NCBI GenBank assembly: GCA_905215035.1 | Contig: CAJMOJ010000050.1 | Coordinates: 1-14,835, forward strand | Length of the DNA: 14,835 nucleotides | Origin: an uncultured bacterium | Lineage (GTDB): Bacteria; Actinomycetota; Coriobacteriia; Coriobacteriales; Eggerthellaceae | Direction: 5' to 3' | The notes under the pieces: model-generated | What the model was told of the DNA's origin: nothing | The model's database searches: none | The model's input: the letters and a program-made list of their open reading frames with translations, nothing else | Shown: in pieces, positions 1 through 7,989 of the stretch | Position numbering within the stretch: the stretch's first letter is position 1 | How the letters are laid out: each line of letters begins with the position of its first letter | Translations under genes and position numbers: made by a program

Positions 1-840
1 ATCAGTAATTTCAGAAACTGCTTTATTCTGCTCATCTGAGATCGCGAAAGGAAGACATGATCGAAGCTTTGCTTCGATATCGGTATCAAGCGGTTGGATG
101 AAGGGGGTATTTTGTTTTCTACGCTCGTAGGATTGCCGCATAAGCGCAAGTTCAACCATGAATAATTCTTCATAAATAAGACGTCGACGTGCTTGCACAA
201 CCTCATCCATGCTACGCGGCCTATGAATGCCACAAAACGCTTGATATCGTGAGCATAAGGCGTATTTTGCTCGCAGAGTAAGCGGGAGTGCATCGTAGCA
301 TCCTCTCACCACCTCAAGAGCTGATGTAATAAAATTGGCCATTTGTTTGCTTGATATTTTTGCTGTTGCAGGATAGATAGGAATAATAACGCCACTTCCA
401 ATCTCGTCAGGATCAAGTGGAGTTATCAAAGGATTGGTCATGCGATAAAATCCATATTTAAATTCAACGGTACCTGAAATACTCACCCGTGTTCCCTGAG
501 TGAGGTTCTTGGTAAGCCACGGTTGATTAAACGAGGTTACAAGTAACGATCCCGTTTCGTCAGTGACCGTAATTTCAGTCAACGATAATCGTGGCCTTGG
601 ACGACGTTGCTTTATTTCATAAACTGTTCCTATAACGGTACATGCTTTACCGCTTTGAACTTGCGAAGCAGACACAACAAGAGAGTTGTCAATATAACGT
701 CGTGGATACGTAGTAAGCAAATCCTTAACGCTTACAATCCCCATAGAGCCCAAATCACGAGCACGCTTATCACTAATATGAGCAAGCGTACTAACGGGAG
801 CATCAAGTGCTAAAGTTGCTGTCAATCTATCAAAAGACAT
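1..840 (-). CDS. recG: ATP-dependent DNA helicase RecG, N-terminal part (cut by window edge)
   Basis: RecG is a monomeric superfamily 2 helicase that remodels stalled replication forks and Holliday junctions in the cytoplasm. Only the first 280 codons are present, and the frame runs open off the left edge. The protein begins MSFDRLTATLALDAPVSTL. Around residues 20-50 comes the helix-hairpin segment (DKRARDLGSMGIVSVKDLL, then YPRRYID) typical of RecG. An OB-fold wedge domain follows (roughly residues 60-160), with LTEITVTDETG, then IPIYPAT and a segment ending DEVVQARRRLIYEELF. The helicase motifs lie outside the window. An AGAAGG ribosome binding site sits 8 bases before the ATG. It follows the FakA gene by 94 bases with no terminator between them, so cotranscription is likely. 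The order Asp23-FakA-RecG is common in Firmicutes. The family call rests on the N-terminal wedge region only. Confidence 0.9.
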   Translation of the reverse strand, partial: MSFDRLTATLALDAPVSTLAHISDKRARDLGSMGIVSVKDLLTTYPRRYIDNSLVVSASQVQSGKACTVIGTVYEIKQRRPRPRLSLTEITVTDETGSLLVTSFNQPWLTKNLTQGTRVSISGTVEFKYGFYRMTNPLITPLDPDEIGSGVIIPIYPATAKISSKQMANFITSALEVVRGCYDALPLTLRAKYALCSRYQAFCGIHRPRSMDEVVQARRRLIYEELFMVELALMRQSYERRKQNTPFIQPLDTDIEAKLRSCLPFAISDEQNKAVSEITD

Positions 841-934
841 GCCACACGCCTTCTGGAATTACTCGCTTTTGGAATTGCTGCCGCGATAATAATCCTATGA
901 GCTTACTGAAAAACCAACAAAAGAAATATGTTGC

Positions 935-2566
935 TTATTCAAGTGAAAGCACAACAGGGTAAAGAGGCTGCTCACCACGGTGTGCATCAATCTCAAGATC
1001 AGGATATACCTTTTCAATGCGTTCAAGTAATGCTTCACACGCTTCGGGAGCAAACTCCTGACCAGCAAGGAAGGTCAACGTATCGCAATCATCTGCTTCC
1101 ATTACCTCAAGAATTTTAAGGACAGCATCTTCAACGGTATCACTTACTGCTTCAATAGAACCATCGGCAATACCGATAACATCTCCCTCATGAATAGGAT
1201 TACCGTGAGCATCTTTTGCATCTTTGATTGCTGTTGTAACCTCACCCGTCTTAACATCAGCATATGCCTCAGTTATAGCCTCAACATTATCCTCAAGACT
1301 TGCAGCCTCATCAAAAGCAAACAGAGCAGCAAAAGCCTCAGGAACACTTGTTGTTGGCACTACTGCAACAGGCTTATCAGAAACCTCCACAGCGCTCTGG
1401 GAAGCCATAATAATATTCTTATTGTTAGGAAGAATAATGACAGCATCAGCATTGATCTTATTCACTGCATCAACAAGATCTTTTGTCGATGGATTCATGG
1501 TCTGTCCACCTGATACGACATAATCAACGCCAAGACTCTCTAGAATAGCAGCGTTGCCTTCTCCAGCAGCTACCGCAACAAAACCAATAGGTTTTGTTTC
1601 CTCTTGCGCCTCAGACTCAAGTCTTGCACTACGCTCTTCACTTTGAAGTTTCATATTGTGAATATGCACTTCAGAAATCTGTCCGCGCTCGAGAAAATAC
1701 TGGAGCACTTTGTCGGGGGTATTGGAATGAACGTGCACCTTATAGTTCGGAGACGAACCGACACATAATTCGCAGTCACCCATTGTTTGTAAGAAATCAA
1801 GTGTTTCTTCAGTTTGAATCTTGTCAGAAAAAACGAGGAACTCGGTACAATACATATATGCCGAGCCCTCCCAGTCGTTAATTTGTTCAATCTCTACTTT
1901 TGGAGCGGCTGTGCGCGCAAAAGCAAGTTCATCAACCATAGTCTCACTACGACCGGTAAGAGCTCCAACAAATGAATCAAAAAATATTGCAAGACCAAAG
2001 CCACCAGCGTCAACAACACCGTTTTCTTTAAGCACGGGCAAAAGATCAGGAGTACGTTGTACAGAAGCATAAGCCTCTGAAACAATCATGGTAAGACCCT
2101 CTTCAAGTTCAATCTTTTTTGCTTTATGTGCTTTCTTAGCCGCTGAAGCCGTATCACGCAAAACAGTAAGAATGGTGCCCTCGACAGGTTTACGCACTGC
2201 ATTAAACGCAACCTCAACAGCACGAGAGAAGGCCGCATCAATACTTGCAAGGGTAAACCCATCAGCCCCATCAAATCCCTCGCACAAACCACGTAAAATC
2301 TGAGAAGTAATAACACCCGAATTACCTCGTGCGCCCATCAAAGCACCCGTAGTAATCGCACGGCGACGCTCTTCATTAGAAGCTCCAATAGGAAGCGCTG
2401 CAAGGCTCTCGACAACCATCGCAAGCGTAAGTGACATATTGGTACCCGTATCTCCGTCAGGTACAGGAAAGACATTTAAACGATTAATTTCATCCTTGCG
2501 AGCATCAAGCGCTTTTGCAGCAGCAGCTATCGCATTGACAACATCGTTTGAAGTATAGGTACTCAT
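935..2566 (-). CDS. fakA: Fatty acid kinase FakA-type protein (DAK2/DhaL domain, YloV family)
   Basis: Proteins of this family phosphorylate fatty acids held by a FakB (DegV) carrier and so feed exogenous fatty acids into phospholipid synthesis. The 543-residue length matches the family (about 550). The N-terminal DhaL/DAK2 kinase domain has VPDGDTGTNMS at residues 35-45, with D37 and D39 as Mg-ATP ligands, and GARGNSGV at 78-85. The middle domain has YCTEFLV (C240) and KVHVHS (H278, H280), candidate metal ligands by family knowledge. The C-terminal domain begins near residue 327 with the characteristic GEGNAAILESLGVD and SGGQTMNPST. No FakB gene lies in the window. The ATG has no close Shine-Dalgarno; the nearest AGGA is about 28 bases upstream. 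That is odd, but no better start fits before the kinase motif. It lies 41 bases after the Asp23 gene, probably in one transcript with it and recG. Confidence 0.9.
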   Translation of the reverse strand: MSTYTSNDVVNAIAAAAKALDARKDEINRLNVFPVPDGDTGTNMSLTLAMVVESLAALPIGASNEERRRAITTGALMGARGNSGVITSQILRGLCEGFDGADGFTLASIDAAFSRAVEVAFNAVRKPVEGTILTVLRDTASAAKKAHKAKKIELEEGLTMIVSEAYASVQRTPDLLPVLKENGVVDAGGFGLAIFFDSFVGALTGRSETMVDELAFARTAAPKVEIEQINDWEGSAYMYCTEFLVFSDKIQTEETLDFLQTMGDCELCVGSSPNYKVHVHSNTPDKVLQYFLERGQISEVHIHNMKLQSEERSARLESEAQEETKPIGFVAVAAGEGNAAILESLGVDYVVSGGQTMNPSTKDLVDAVNKINADAVIILPNNKNIIMASQSAVEVSDKPVAVVPTTSVPEAFAALFAFDEAASLEDNVEAITEAYADVKTGEVTTAIKDAKDAHGNPIHEGDVIGIADGSIEAVSDTVEDAVLKILEVMEADDCDTLTFLAGQEFAPEACEALLERIEKVYPDLEIDAHRGEQPLYPVVLSLE

Positions 2567-2607
2567 AGTTGTTTGAAATCATACTTAACGTGTCCTAGTT
2601 ATTGCTG

Positions 2608-2985
2608 TTAACATAACACGGAGACAAACAGGCAACATTCATTGCGAAATTTTATGCCTCCAACCTGAACACCTATATCAAGCGGTGGATTAGTTATAAA
2701 CTCCTTGAGAGCAAACGTGATTTGATCCATCAAATTATTTGAAACCGTTGTGATATTAATACCGTGCTCCAAAATCACATGTAAAGTAACATGCGTACCT
2801 TCATCATCAGAAAGCACTTCCACCCCTTTACGCATGCGAGCATTCGGCAGCAATTTCACTACCGAATCAACCGCATCAGAAGCAGCCATCCCAACAACGC
2901 CATAACACTGCAGTGCAGCATGTCCGGCTATATCTGCTATAACATCATCGGCAACAACAATAGTGCCTGGAATTTGATTAGTCAT
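2608..2985 (-). CDS. Asp23/Gls24 family protein
   Basis: This is a small cytoplasmic protein of the Asp23/Gls24 (YloU) family, associated in Firmicutes with envelope stress and homeostasis; its molecular activity is unclear. Its 125 residues match the family length. The N-terminal part has GTIVVADDVIADIAGHAAL followed by CYGVVGMA, the usual opening. The core has GVEVLSDDEGTHVTLHVILEHGINI and ends with a segment DIGVQVGGIKF. The C-terminus is a short Cys-rich tail (NECCLFVSVLC), not a typical ending for the family. There is no signal peptide. AAAGGA lies about 11 bases before the ATG. It is divergent from rpmB and followed by the FakA gene, the same neighbourhood as rpmB-yloU-yloV in Bacillus. 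Confidence 0.88.
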   Translation of the reverse strand: MTNQIPGTIVVADDVIADIAGHAALQCYGVVGMAASDAVDSVVKLLPNARMRKGVEVLSDDEGTHVTLHVILEHGINITTVSNNLMDQITFALKEFITNPPLDIGVQVGGIKFRNECCLFVSVLC

Positions 2986-3053
2986 AATAACTGACGTCCT
3001 TTCTGGAGCACCCTATATACCTAAGCTGCATCCAGGTCGACAACTAAAAACAT

Positions 3054-3059
3054 AGTATA
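3054..3059 (-). promoter_or_regulatory. Candidate -10 box for the Asp23-FakA-recG transcript
   Basis: On the minus strand this reads TATACT, five of six matches to TATAAT, 68 bases before the Asp23 ATG. The matching -35 position (about 17 bases upstream) is poor, so the call rests on the -10 box and on the need for a promoter in this divergent region. The rest of the 2986-3253 intergenic stretch shows no hairpin or repeat I can support. Confidence 0.35.
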
Positions 3060-3150
3060 GCTGATTGCATTAATTTTCAGAGACCGTTTAGATATGGGTA
3101 CTTTTTGTTTCCACTGATGGTTATAAAATCCACATATCAAGTGCTTCTTA

Positions 3151-3179
3151 TTGGACAATACCTTCTGATATGGTATAGT
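3151..3179 (+). promoter_or_regulatory. Housekeeping promoter of rpmB
   Basis: TTGGAC (3151-3156), a 17-base spacer, then TATAGT (3174-3179): close to the ideal sigma-70/SigA promoter. The expected start is near 3186, giving an untranslated leader of about 68 bases before the rpmB ATG at 3254. Strength and position suit a ribosomal protein gene. Confidence 0.8.
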
Positions 3180-3253
3180 GCTAGGGCTTTAAGTAAACGA
3201 TCGGTCATAATAATATGACTTTAATACGTTGAGAAAAATGGAGTTGATTATCA

Positions 3254-3442
3254 ATGTCAAAGGTTTGTGAGATTTGTGGTAAAGCACCAAGCGCTGGTCG
3301 TAATGTTTCCCACTCCCATCGCGTAACCAACCGCACGTATCGTCCCAATATCCAAAAAGTTACCATTAAAGTCAATGGTAAGGTAAAGCGCGCCAACGTC
3401 TGCACCAAATGCATGAAAGCAGGCAAGATCGAACGCGCATAA
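3254..3442 (+). CDS. rpmB: 50S ribosomal protein L28 (zinc-binding form)
   Basis: L28 is a component of the large ribosomal subunit. The 62-residue protein begins MSKVCEICGK and has the family core (NVSHSHRVTNRTYRPNIQKV). Two CxxC pairs, C5/C8 and C50/C53, make it the zinc-ribbon (C+) version of L28. GGAG lies 10 bases before the ATG. It is the only plus-strand gene here and stands alone between a strong promoter (3151-3179) and a terminator (3491-3516). It is divergent from the Asp23 gene and convergent with the small acidic protein gene. The C+ form implies zinc-dependent folding. I see no L28 C- paralogue or Zur-like operator in the window. Confidence 0.97.
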   Translation: MSKVCEICGKAPSAGRNVSHSHRVTNRTYRPNIQKVTIKVNGKVKRANVCTKCMKAGKIERA

Positions 3443-3490
3443 CAACGCGAATCTTCTATTACCTTTCCATGAGGTTCCACATATGAAATC

Positions 3491-3516
3491 AAAAAGCCGC
3501 ATACATGCGGCTTTTT
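3491..3516. terminator. Bidirectional intrinsic terminator between rpmB and the converging minus-strand operon
   Basis: A perfect inverted repeat: AAAAAGCCGCAT, a two-base centre AC, then ATGCGGCTTTTT. Folded, it gives a GCCGCA/TGCGGC stem with a 4-base loop and a run of five Ts on either strand. It lies 48 bases after the rpmB stop and 74 bases after the stop at 3591, so it can end both converging transcripts. Confidence 0.92.
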
Positions 3517-3590
3517 GCGGTTGTGGCACCCTTTACAGTCTGTTTGCGGTCCGTTTGTATTATCTGTTTGTATGATATCTTGGCACGAAT

Positions 3591-4133
3591 CTAGCGCGGC
3601 CTTCTTCGAGAACCTGATCCAAAGCTAAATACATCCTTTAGATCACCCATAGCACCTGTAATTTCCTCAACAACTTCTCTCCCATCACGCACTACTTCCC
3701 CAACAGCACGCGCTCCATCACGCATGCCCTCTTTCATGTCAGGCGTAATAGTAAACTTACCAATTTTAGTTTCAGTAAACTCTTCTTTTTCTGTTGTCTC
3801 AGAATCTTCTACAGATTTCTGTGGCGGTTGTTGCTCGCAATCAAAGAGCACATCGAGAGATTCTTCCGCTTCTTGAGAGTTGGTCGATACCCCATCTACC
3901 GTATCAGATGTTTCAACTGCTGTGTCATCTGGCACAGCTTGCGAGGCGGTTTGGAGTGCAGCTTTGTTTAATCGCTCAATTTCAGTTTGTAGTAAATACA
4001 CCTGGTCATCTACACGATCAATGCGTTTTGCATAATCATCCAATGAAACCGATGACTGCTCTATAACCTCAATAAGATCAAGCACGCGTGCTTGTAACTG
4101 CAACGCCATAGCTTTAGCAACATCATTTGCCAT
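3591..4133 (-). CDS. Unrecognised acidic coiled-coil protein (180 aa)
   Basis: I do not recognise this protein. The first 60 or so residues look helical and partly coiled-coil (VLDLIEVIEQSSVSLDDY, then QVYLLQTEIERLNKAAL). Residues 65-120 are a low-complexity acidic stretch rich in S, T, E and D, probably disordered. Residues 120-180 look more ordered (IGKFTITPDMKEGMRDGARA, then GREVVEEITGAMGDLKD) and end in a basic tail (GSGSRRRPR). There is no signal peptide, membrane segment or enzyme motif, so I expect a cytoplasmic protein. GTGAGG lies 8 bases before the ATG. It starts 21 bases after smpB and is the last gene before the bidirectional terminator, so it is likely cotranscribed with smpB. 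The reading frame looks real because of its ribosome binding site, composition and lack of a competing frame; no function is offered. Confidence 0.8.
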   Translation of the reverse strand: MANDVAKAMALQLQARVLDLIEVIEQSSVSLDDYAKRIDRVDDQVYLLQTEIERLNKAALQTASQAVPDDTAVETSDTVDGVSTNSQEAEESLDVLFDCEQQPPQKSVEDSETTEKEEFTETKIGKFTITPDMKEGMRDGARAVGEVVRDGREVVEEITGAMGDLKDVFSFGSGSRRRPR

Positions 4134-4154
4134 ACAACCAACCTCACTTATCCG

Positions 4155-4646
4155 CTAGCGATACTGCATTTTAAGAGCACGATCTATTTCACGTGCTGCA
4201 TCTCGTTCGGCCATAGCGGCTCGCTTATCGTGCAATTTTTTTCCACGCGCTAAAGCAAGTTCTACTTTTACGCGCCCTTCATCATTAAAATAGATTTTTA
4301 ATGGTACCAGCGCCATGCCTTTTTCTTGCGTTTTCTGACCAATCTCACGAATTTGCTTGCGGTGTAATAAAAGCTTACGCTTGCGATCAGGATCTCCATT
4401 ATTGTATGTCCCATGCGAATAAGGTGCGATATGTAAATTATTGAGCCATATCTCCTTATTACGCACTAAAGCAAACGCATCAGTCAATTGACAATTATTA
4501 TCTCGCAGTGATTTCACTTCAGTCCCTGTAAGGACAATACCTGCTTCGTAGGTATCAACGATATCGTATTCATGAAAAGCGCGACGGTTTTTTGCAATGA
4601 GTCGATACTTAGTGTTTTTTTGTTCCTGTGTTTTTTGTTTTGCCAT
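4155..4646 (-). CDS. smpB: SsrA (tmRNA)-binding protein SmpB
   Basis: SmpB binds tmRNA and delivers it to ribosomes stalled on broken mRNAs (trans-translation). At 163 residues it has the family length. Visible motifs: an early AFHEYDI, GIVLTGTEVKSLR (residues about 35-47), the DAFALV and HIAPYSHG segments, RKRKLLLH, LVPLKIYF, and LARGKKLHDKR near the C-terminus, which is the basic tail that enters the mRNA channel. It follows the M42 peptidase stop by only 6 bases and precedes the acidic protein gene by 21 bases. RNase R, which degrades non-stop mRNA with SmpB-tmRNA, is two genes upstream. The tmRNA gene itself is not visible in this window. A weak TAGG lies just before the ATG; tight spacing suggests translational coupling to the upstream gene. 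Confidence 0.97.
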   Translation of the reverse strand: MAKQKTQEQKNTKYRLIAKNRRAFHEYDIVDTYEAGIVLTGTEVKSLRDNNCQLTDAFALVRNKEIWLNNLHIAPYSHGTYNNGDPDRKRKLLLHRKQIREIGQKTQEKGMALVPLKIYFNDEGRVKVELALARGKKLHDKRAAMAERDAAREIDRALKMQYR

Positions 4647-4652
4647 ACAAAC

Positions 4653-5720
4653 CTACATACCCGGTACGAACGAAACCTCATCATCTAAATCCATAATGAA
4701 ACGCGTTAAAACCGCAACCGTGTTTTCAATATCGCGAAGCGATATTACTTCAGTTGGCGTATGCATATAACGCAAAGGAATTGAAATCAATCCGCAAGCC
4801 CTGCCACCACGCGAAATTTGAATAGCACCTGCATCAGTGCCCGTAACGGCAGGCTCTGCCTCAAGCTGATAAGGGATCTCTTGAGCTTCTGCTGCTGCAC
4901 AAAGACGCTCGAATACGACTGGATTGATATTAGGACCACGTGCAATAACAGGCCCCTGTCCACATGTGAGCGCGCCATACTTAGTTTGATCAATACCAGG
5001 ATAGTCAGTTGCATGGGTAACATCAAAAGCAATACCAACATCTGGTTCAATACTGTACGTTGAAGTCGTACCTCCACGTAAACCAATTTCTTCTTGAACC
5101 GTTGCCGCAAACGTATATGTTGCACGGGCGCCTCCTTGCGCCTTAAGCTCCTCCATAACACGCGTACCAATATAGACCCCTAGCTTGTCATCAAACCCGC
5201 GTGATACAGCCATACCCTTTCCAAAGCGTTCAAAACCAACACCATACGTAATTACGTCTCCAACGCGCACTAACTTCTTAACTTTTTTTGCAGGCATACC
5301 AAGATCAATCACTAATTGTGAAAGTGGAGTTACTTTTTTGCGCTCATCAGGCTCAATTAAATGAATAGGTTTTCTTCCTACCACGCCACGGAATACCCCG
5401 TGCTCAGTATGTACGTCAACACGCATACCTGGCAAAATTGCCGCATCAACTCCACCAACTGCCGACACAGAAAGATATCCTTGATCAGAGATATACGTTA
5501 CCATCATGCCGACCTCATCCATATGAGCTGCAATCATAACATGAGGTGCCTGCCCTGAGCCCTGCAGAATTGCATGAACCGATCCCATAACATTGGTTTC
5601 AATTTCATCAGCAACCGAACGTAGGCGCTCGCGAATAAGAGATGCGACAGCCACCTCATTCCCGGTAACAGAGGGCGTTTCTACCAACGATTTTAAATAT
5701 GCAATATCAACTTTTGTCAT
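4653..5720 (-). CDS. M42 family metallo-aminopeptidase (glutamyl aminopeptidase/endoglucanase-like)
   Basis: M42 enzymes are cytoplasmic dinuclear zinc or cobalt aminopeptidases, often dodecameric, that trim peptides left by proteolysis. The 355-residue protein has all expected metal and catalytic positions: H66 and D68 in AAHMDEVG, D178 in SRGFDDKLG, E210/E211 in TVQEEIGLRG, D233 in AFDVTHA, and H320 in IPLRYMHTPTEV. GTDAGAIQ at 294-301 is also typical. There is no signal peptide. AAAGGGAG lies 8 bases before the ATG. It sits between rnr (187 bases upstream, no clear terminator) and smpB (6 bases downstream). Some annotations call this family cellulase or endoglucanase, a name I would not use. 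The substrate cannot be read from the sequence. Confidence 0.93.
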   Translation of the reverse strand: MTKVDIAYLKSLVETPSVTGNEVAVASLIRERLRSVADEIETNVMGSVHAILQGSGQAPHVMIAAHMDEVGMMVTYISDQGYLSVSAVGGVDAAILPGMRVDVHTEHGVFRGVVGRKPIHLIEPDERKKVTPLSQLVIDLGMPAKKVKKLVRVGDVITYGVGFERFGKGMAVSRGFDDKLGVYIGTRVMEELKAQGGARATYTFAATVQEEIGLRGGTTSTYSIEPDVGIAFDVTHATDYPGIDQTKYGALTCGQGPVIARGPNINPVVFERLCAAAEAQEIPYQLEAEPAVTGTDAGAIQISRGGRACGLISIPLRYMHTPTEVISLRDIENTVAVLTRFIMDLDDEVSFVPGM

Positions 5721-5907
5721 GTTATACGCTCCCTTTCGAGCACGTTATGCAGCTTCACTGCCACCTATCATCTTATTCAATACGTTAGAGCACCATGTGG
5801 TTTTATCAGGCAAAAACGAGTTTTACCACAAACACAATTTGCACCGTTTTCCGTAAGCAATCACACATTACCCTATGATCACTTATTTACATCACAGCTA
5901 CTCATTG

Positions 5908-7962
5908 CTATTTAGGATAACCGAATATTAATTTCCTTTGTCGATGATCCGCTTCTATAATAATAACCGACACTGCTTGCCCGAGACGATATTCCGTACC
6001 CGTATCAACACCAGTAAGCGTTGAACGCGTATAGTCAAACGAAAAATACTCATCGCCAAGTGCCTCTATAGGAAGAAGCCCGCTTACGGTATTCTCTAAA
6101 CGTATCATGAGACCAAAGGTAGAAACAGAACTAATAACACCTTCAAACCTCTCACCAATATACGCTTCGAGATATTCAATAAGTTTTACAATTTGAGACT
6201 GACGCGCAGCTTTTTCACTTATCCGCTCTTGCTTTGATGAATGATCCGCCTGAAGTGGCAGTGCATTTTTTTGCGCCTCAAACGTTTCCGACTTACCAAA
6301 ATACGCCTGTTTAACCATACGATGCACCAATAAATCAGGATAACGTCGAATAGGTGACGTAAAGTGACAATACTCATCAAGCGCTAAGCCAAAATGCGGA
6401 TCATCTTGCACGCTATAAACCGCTCGCTTCATGGCTTTAAGCACCAGAGCGTTCACAAGCTCTTTCTCGGGCAATTTTTCGGCCACCGAAAGGATTTCTT
6501 GCAACACTCGTGGATCTCCTGCAAGTAGTCCTTGTTTATCAAGATGCTTATATGCTGGTAGTTCTTGCAAGATAGGATACAAAGCACGTAATGCATCAAG
6601 ATCAGGAATGTCATGAATGCGATACACACAGGGAAATCCTTGATCACTAAGCCAATGCGCCACAACCTCATTAGCTAAAATCATTGCCTCTTCAATCGCA
6701 TGTGTCGTACGAGTTCGATGACGGTAGTGTATGTCAATGGGGTGCTGTTCACGGTCAAGTACAACACGTGCCTCAACCCTATCAAAATCCATACAACCCT
6801 GTTCATAGCGACGAGCAAATCGAATATCTGCCAATTCGGTCAACACTGTAATGGAATCACGCGCCTGAAGAAGTATCTCATTAGTAATAGAATGAGCTCC
6901 TTGAGGAGTATCAGTATAAGAAAATGCATCACAAGCAGATTTTGGATTTGGCGCATCGAGAAGAGTGAGTGCTTGCTCATATGATAAACGCGCTTTTGAC
7001 TGTATGACACTGGGATAAATGCTATATGATTCGATCATCCCATCTTTGCGCACGTACGCCTCAACTGTTACCGTAAGGCGCGCTTCATCAGGAACAAGCG
7101 AACAGAGATAATTAGAAATACGCTCAGGTAACATAGGGAGCACTCTATCAGCAAGATATGTCGAAGTTGCGCGCTTAGAAGCAGCGCTATCAAGGGCACT
7201 GCCGTAGGGAACATAGTGGGCAACATCGGCTATACATACTGTTAGATGATAGAGATTATCAACTTTTTCACATCCAACCGCGTCATCAAAATCACGGGCA
7301 TCGATAGGATCAATCGTGTAAATAAACCTATCTCTCGCATCGACATAGCCATGAGCAAGAGCAGCCTCGACATCAAGCGAACATGCATCAGCTTCCGCTT
7401 GCACCTCAGCGCTAAAAGTAGTTTCTAAACCATACTCAGCAATAATAAGATCAATATCTATACCAGGATCGTCTGATGATCCTAAAACACGTTCCACTCG
7501 ACCCGTTGCAGCAGTATTTTTTGATGGATATTCAATAATTGAAACCTCTACAATATCGCCCTCATGTACATCAGGACTATCTTTACGCAAGGTAAAAATA
7601 TCATGATGGATTGCAGGGTTTTCCGGAATTACTACACCAAAAGGTTCTGCGATCTCATACGTTCCTACCAAGCGATTTTGTGCACGTACAATCACTTTTG
7701 TCACACGCGCCTCAGGCCGCTGTGTAGCCTGAGTTCTTTTTGAACGCATGCGATACGAACTATTCCTTACCTGCTTTTCATGAGAAGAAAGTGGCGCAAT
7801 CTCAACAAGATCGCCAGGAAAAGCACTTCCTATCTTTGAGCGCGGAATAAAGTACTCACCTTCTGCGGTTTTAACAAACCCAAAACCTTGGGGATTGATT
7901 TCTATAATCCCTTGAGGATGTATTTTGTTGCGTCGACGCGCTTTGAAATCTTTTCTAGCCAT
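5908..7962 (-). CDS. rnr: Ribonuclease R (RNB-domain 3'-5' exoribonuclease)
   Basis: RNase R processively degrades structured RNA from the 3' end and clears non-stop mRNAs in trans-translation. The 684-residue protein starts with a basic stretch (MARKDFKARRRNK). Cold-shock domains follow, roughly residues 15-60 (IIEINPQGFGFVKT) and 85-160. The RNB catalytic domain has TIDPIDARDFDDAV at 216-229 with the acidic cluster D218, D221, D224, D226, D227. The signature HFTSPIRRYPDLLVHRM lies further on, and a C-terminal S1 domain contains GERFEGVISSVSTFGL. The protein ends soon after the S1 domain (IFGYPK), without the long lysine-rich tail of E. coli RNase R, so SmpB/tmRNA recruitment may differ. AAGAAGAGAGA precedes the ATG. 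It starts 27 bases after the S41 gene. Confidence 0.95.
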   Translation of the reverse strand: MARKDFKARRRNKIHPQGIIEINPQGFGFVKTAEGEYFIPRSKIGSAFPGDLVEIAPLSSHEKQVRNSSYRMRSKRTQATQRPEARVTKVIVRAQNRLVGTYEIAEPFGVVIPENPAIHHDIFTLRKDSPDVHEGDIVEVSIIEYPSKNTAATGRVERVLGSSDDPGIDIDLIIAEYGLETTFSAEVQAEADACSLDVEAALAHGYVDARDRFIYTIDPIDARDFDDAVGCEKVDNLYHLTVCIADVAHYVPYGSALDSAASKRATSTYLADRVLPMLPERISNYLCSLVPDEARLTVTVEAYVRKDGMIESYSIYPSVIQSKARLSYEQALTLLDAPNPKSACDAFSYTDTPQGAHSITNEILLQARDSITVLTELADIRFARRYEQGCMDFDRVEARVVLDREQHPIDIHYRHRTRTTHAIEEAMILANEVVAHWLSDQGFPCVYRIHDIPDLDALRALYPILQELPAYKHLDKQGLLAGDPRVLQEILSVAEKLPEKELVNALVLKAMKRAVYSVQDDPHFGLALDEYCHFTSPIRRYPDLLVHRMVKQAYFGKSETFEAQKNALPLQADHSSKQERISEKAARQSQIVKLIEYLEAYIGERFEGVISSVSTFGLMIRLENTVSGLLPIEALGDEYFSFDYTRSTLTGVDTGTEYRLGQAVSVIIIEADHRQRKLIFGYPK

Positions 7963-7989
7963 ACATCTCTCTTCTTATTGCATGCCAAA

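Noticed and set aside
841..934. Weak promoter (TTGTTG, 17 bases, TAGGAT) before recG
   Set aside because: Both boxes match poorly and recG is probably read through from the FakA gene.
1190..1523. Overlapping plus-strand open frames inside the FakA gene
   Set aside because: They mirror the codon pattern of the opposite strand gene and show no recognisable protein.
3535..3580. Three imperfect copies of a CTGTTTG-like word after rpmB
   Set aside because: Copies are about ten bases long and diverged, with no array structure or associated genes.
5797..5830. Inverted repeat TGTGGT...ACCACA between rnr and the M42 gene
   Set aside because: Only six perfect pairs, AT-rich interior and no T-run; too weak to separate from chance in an AT-rich gap.
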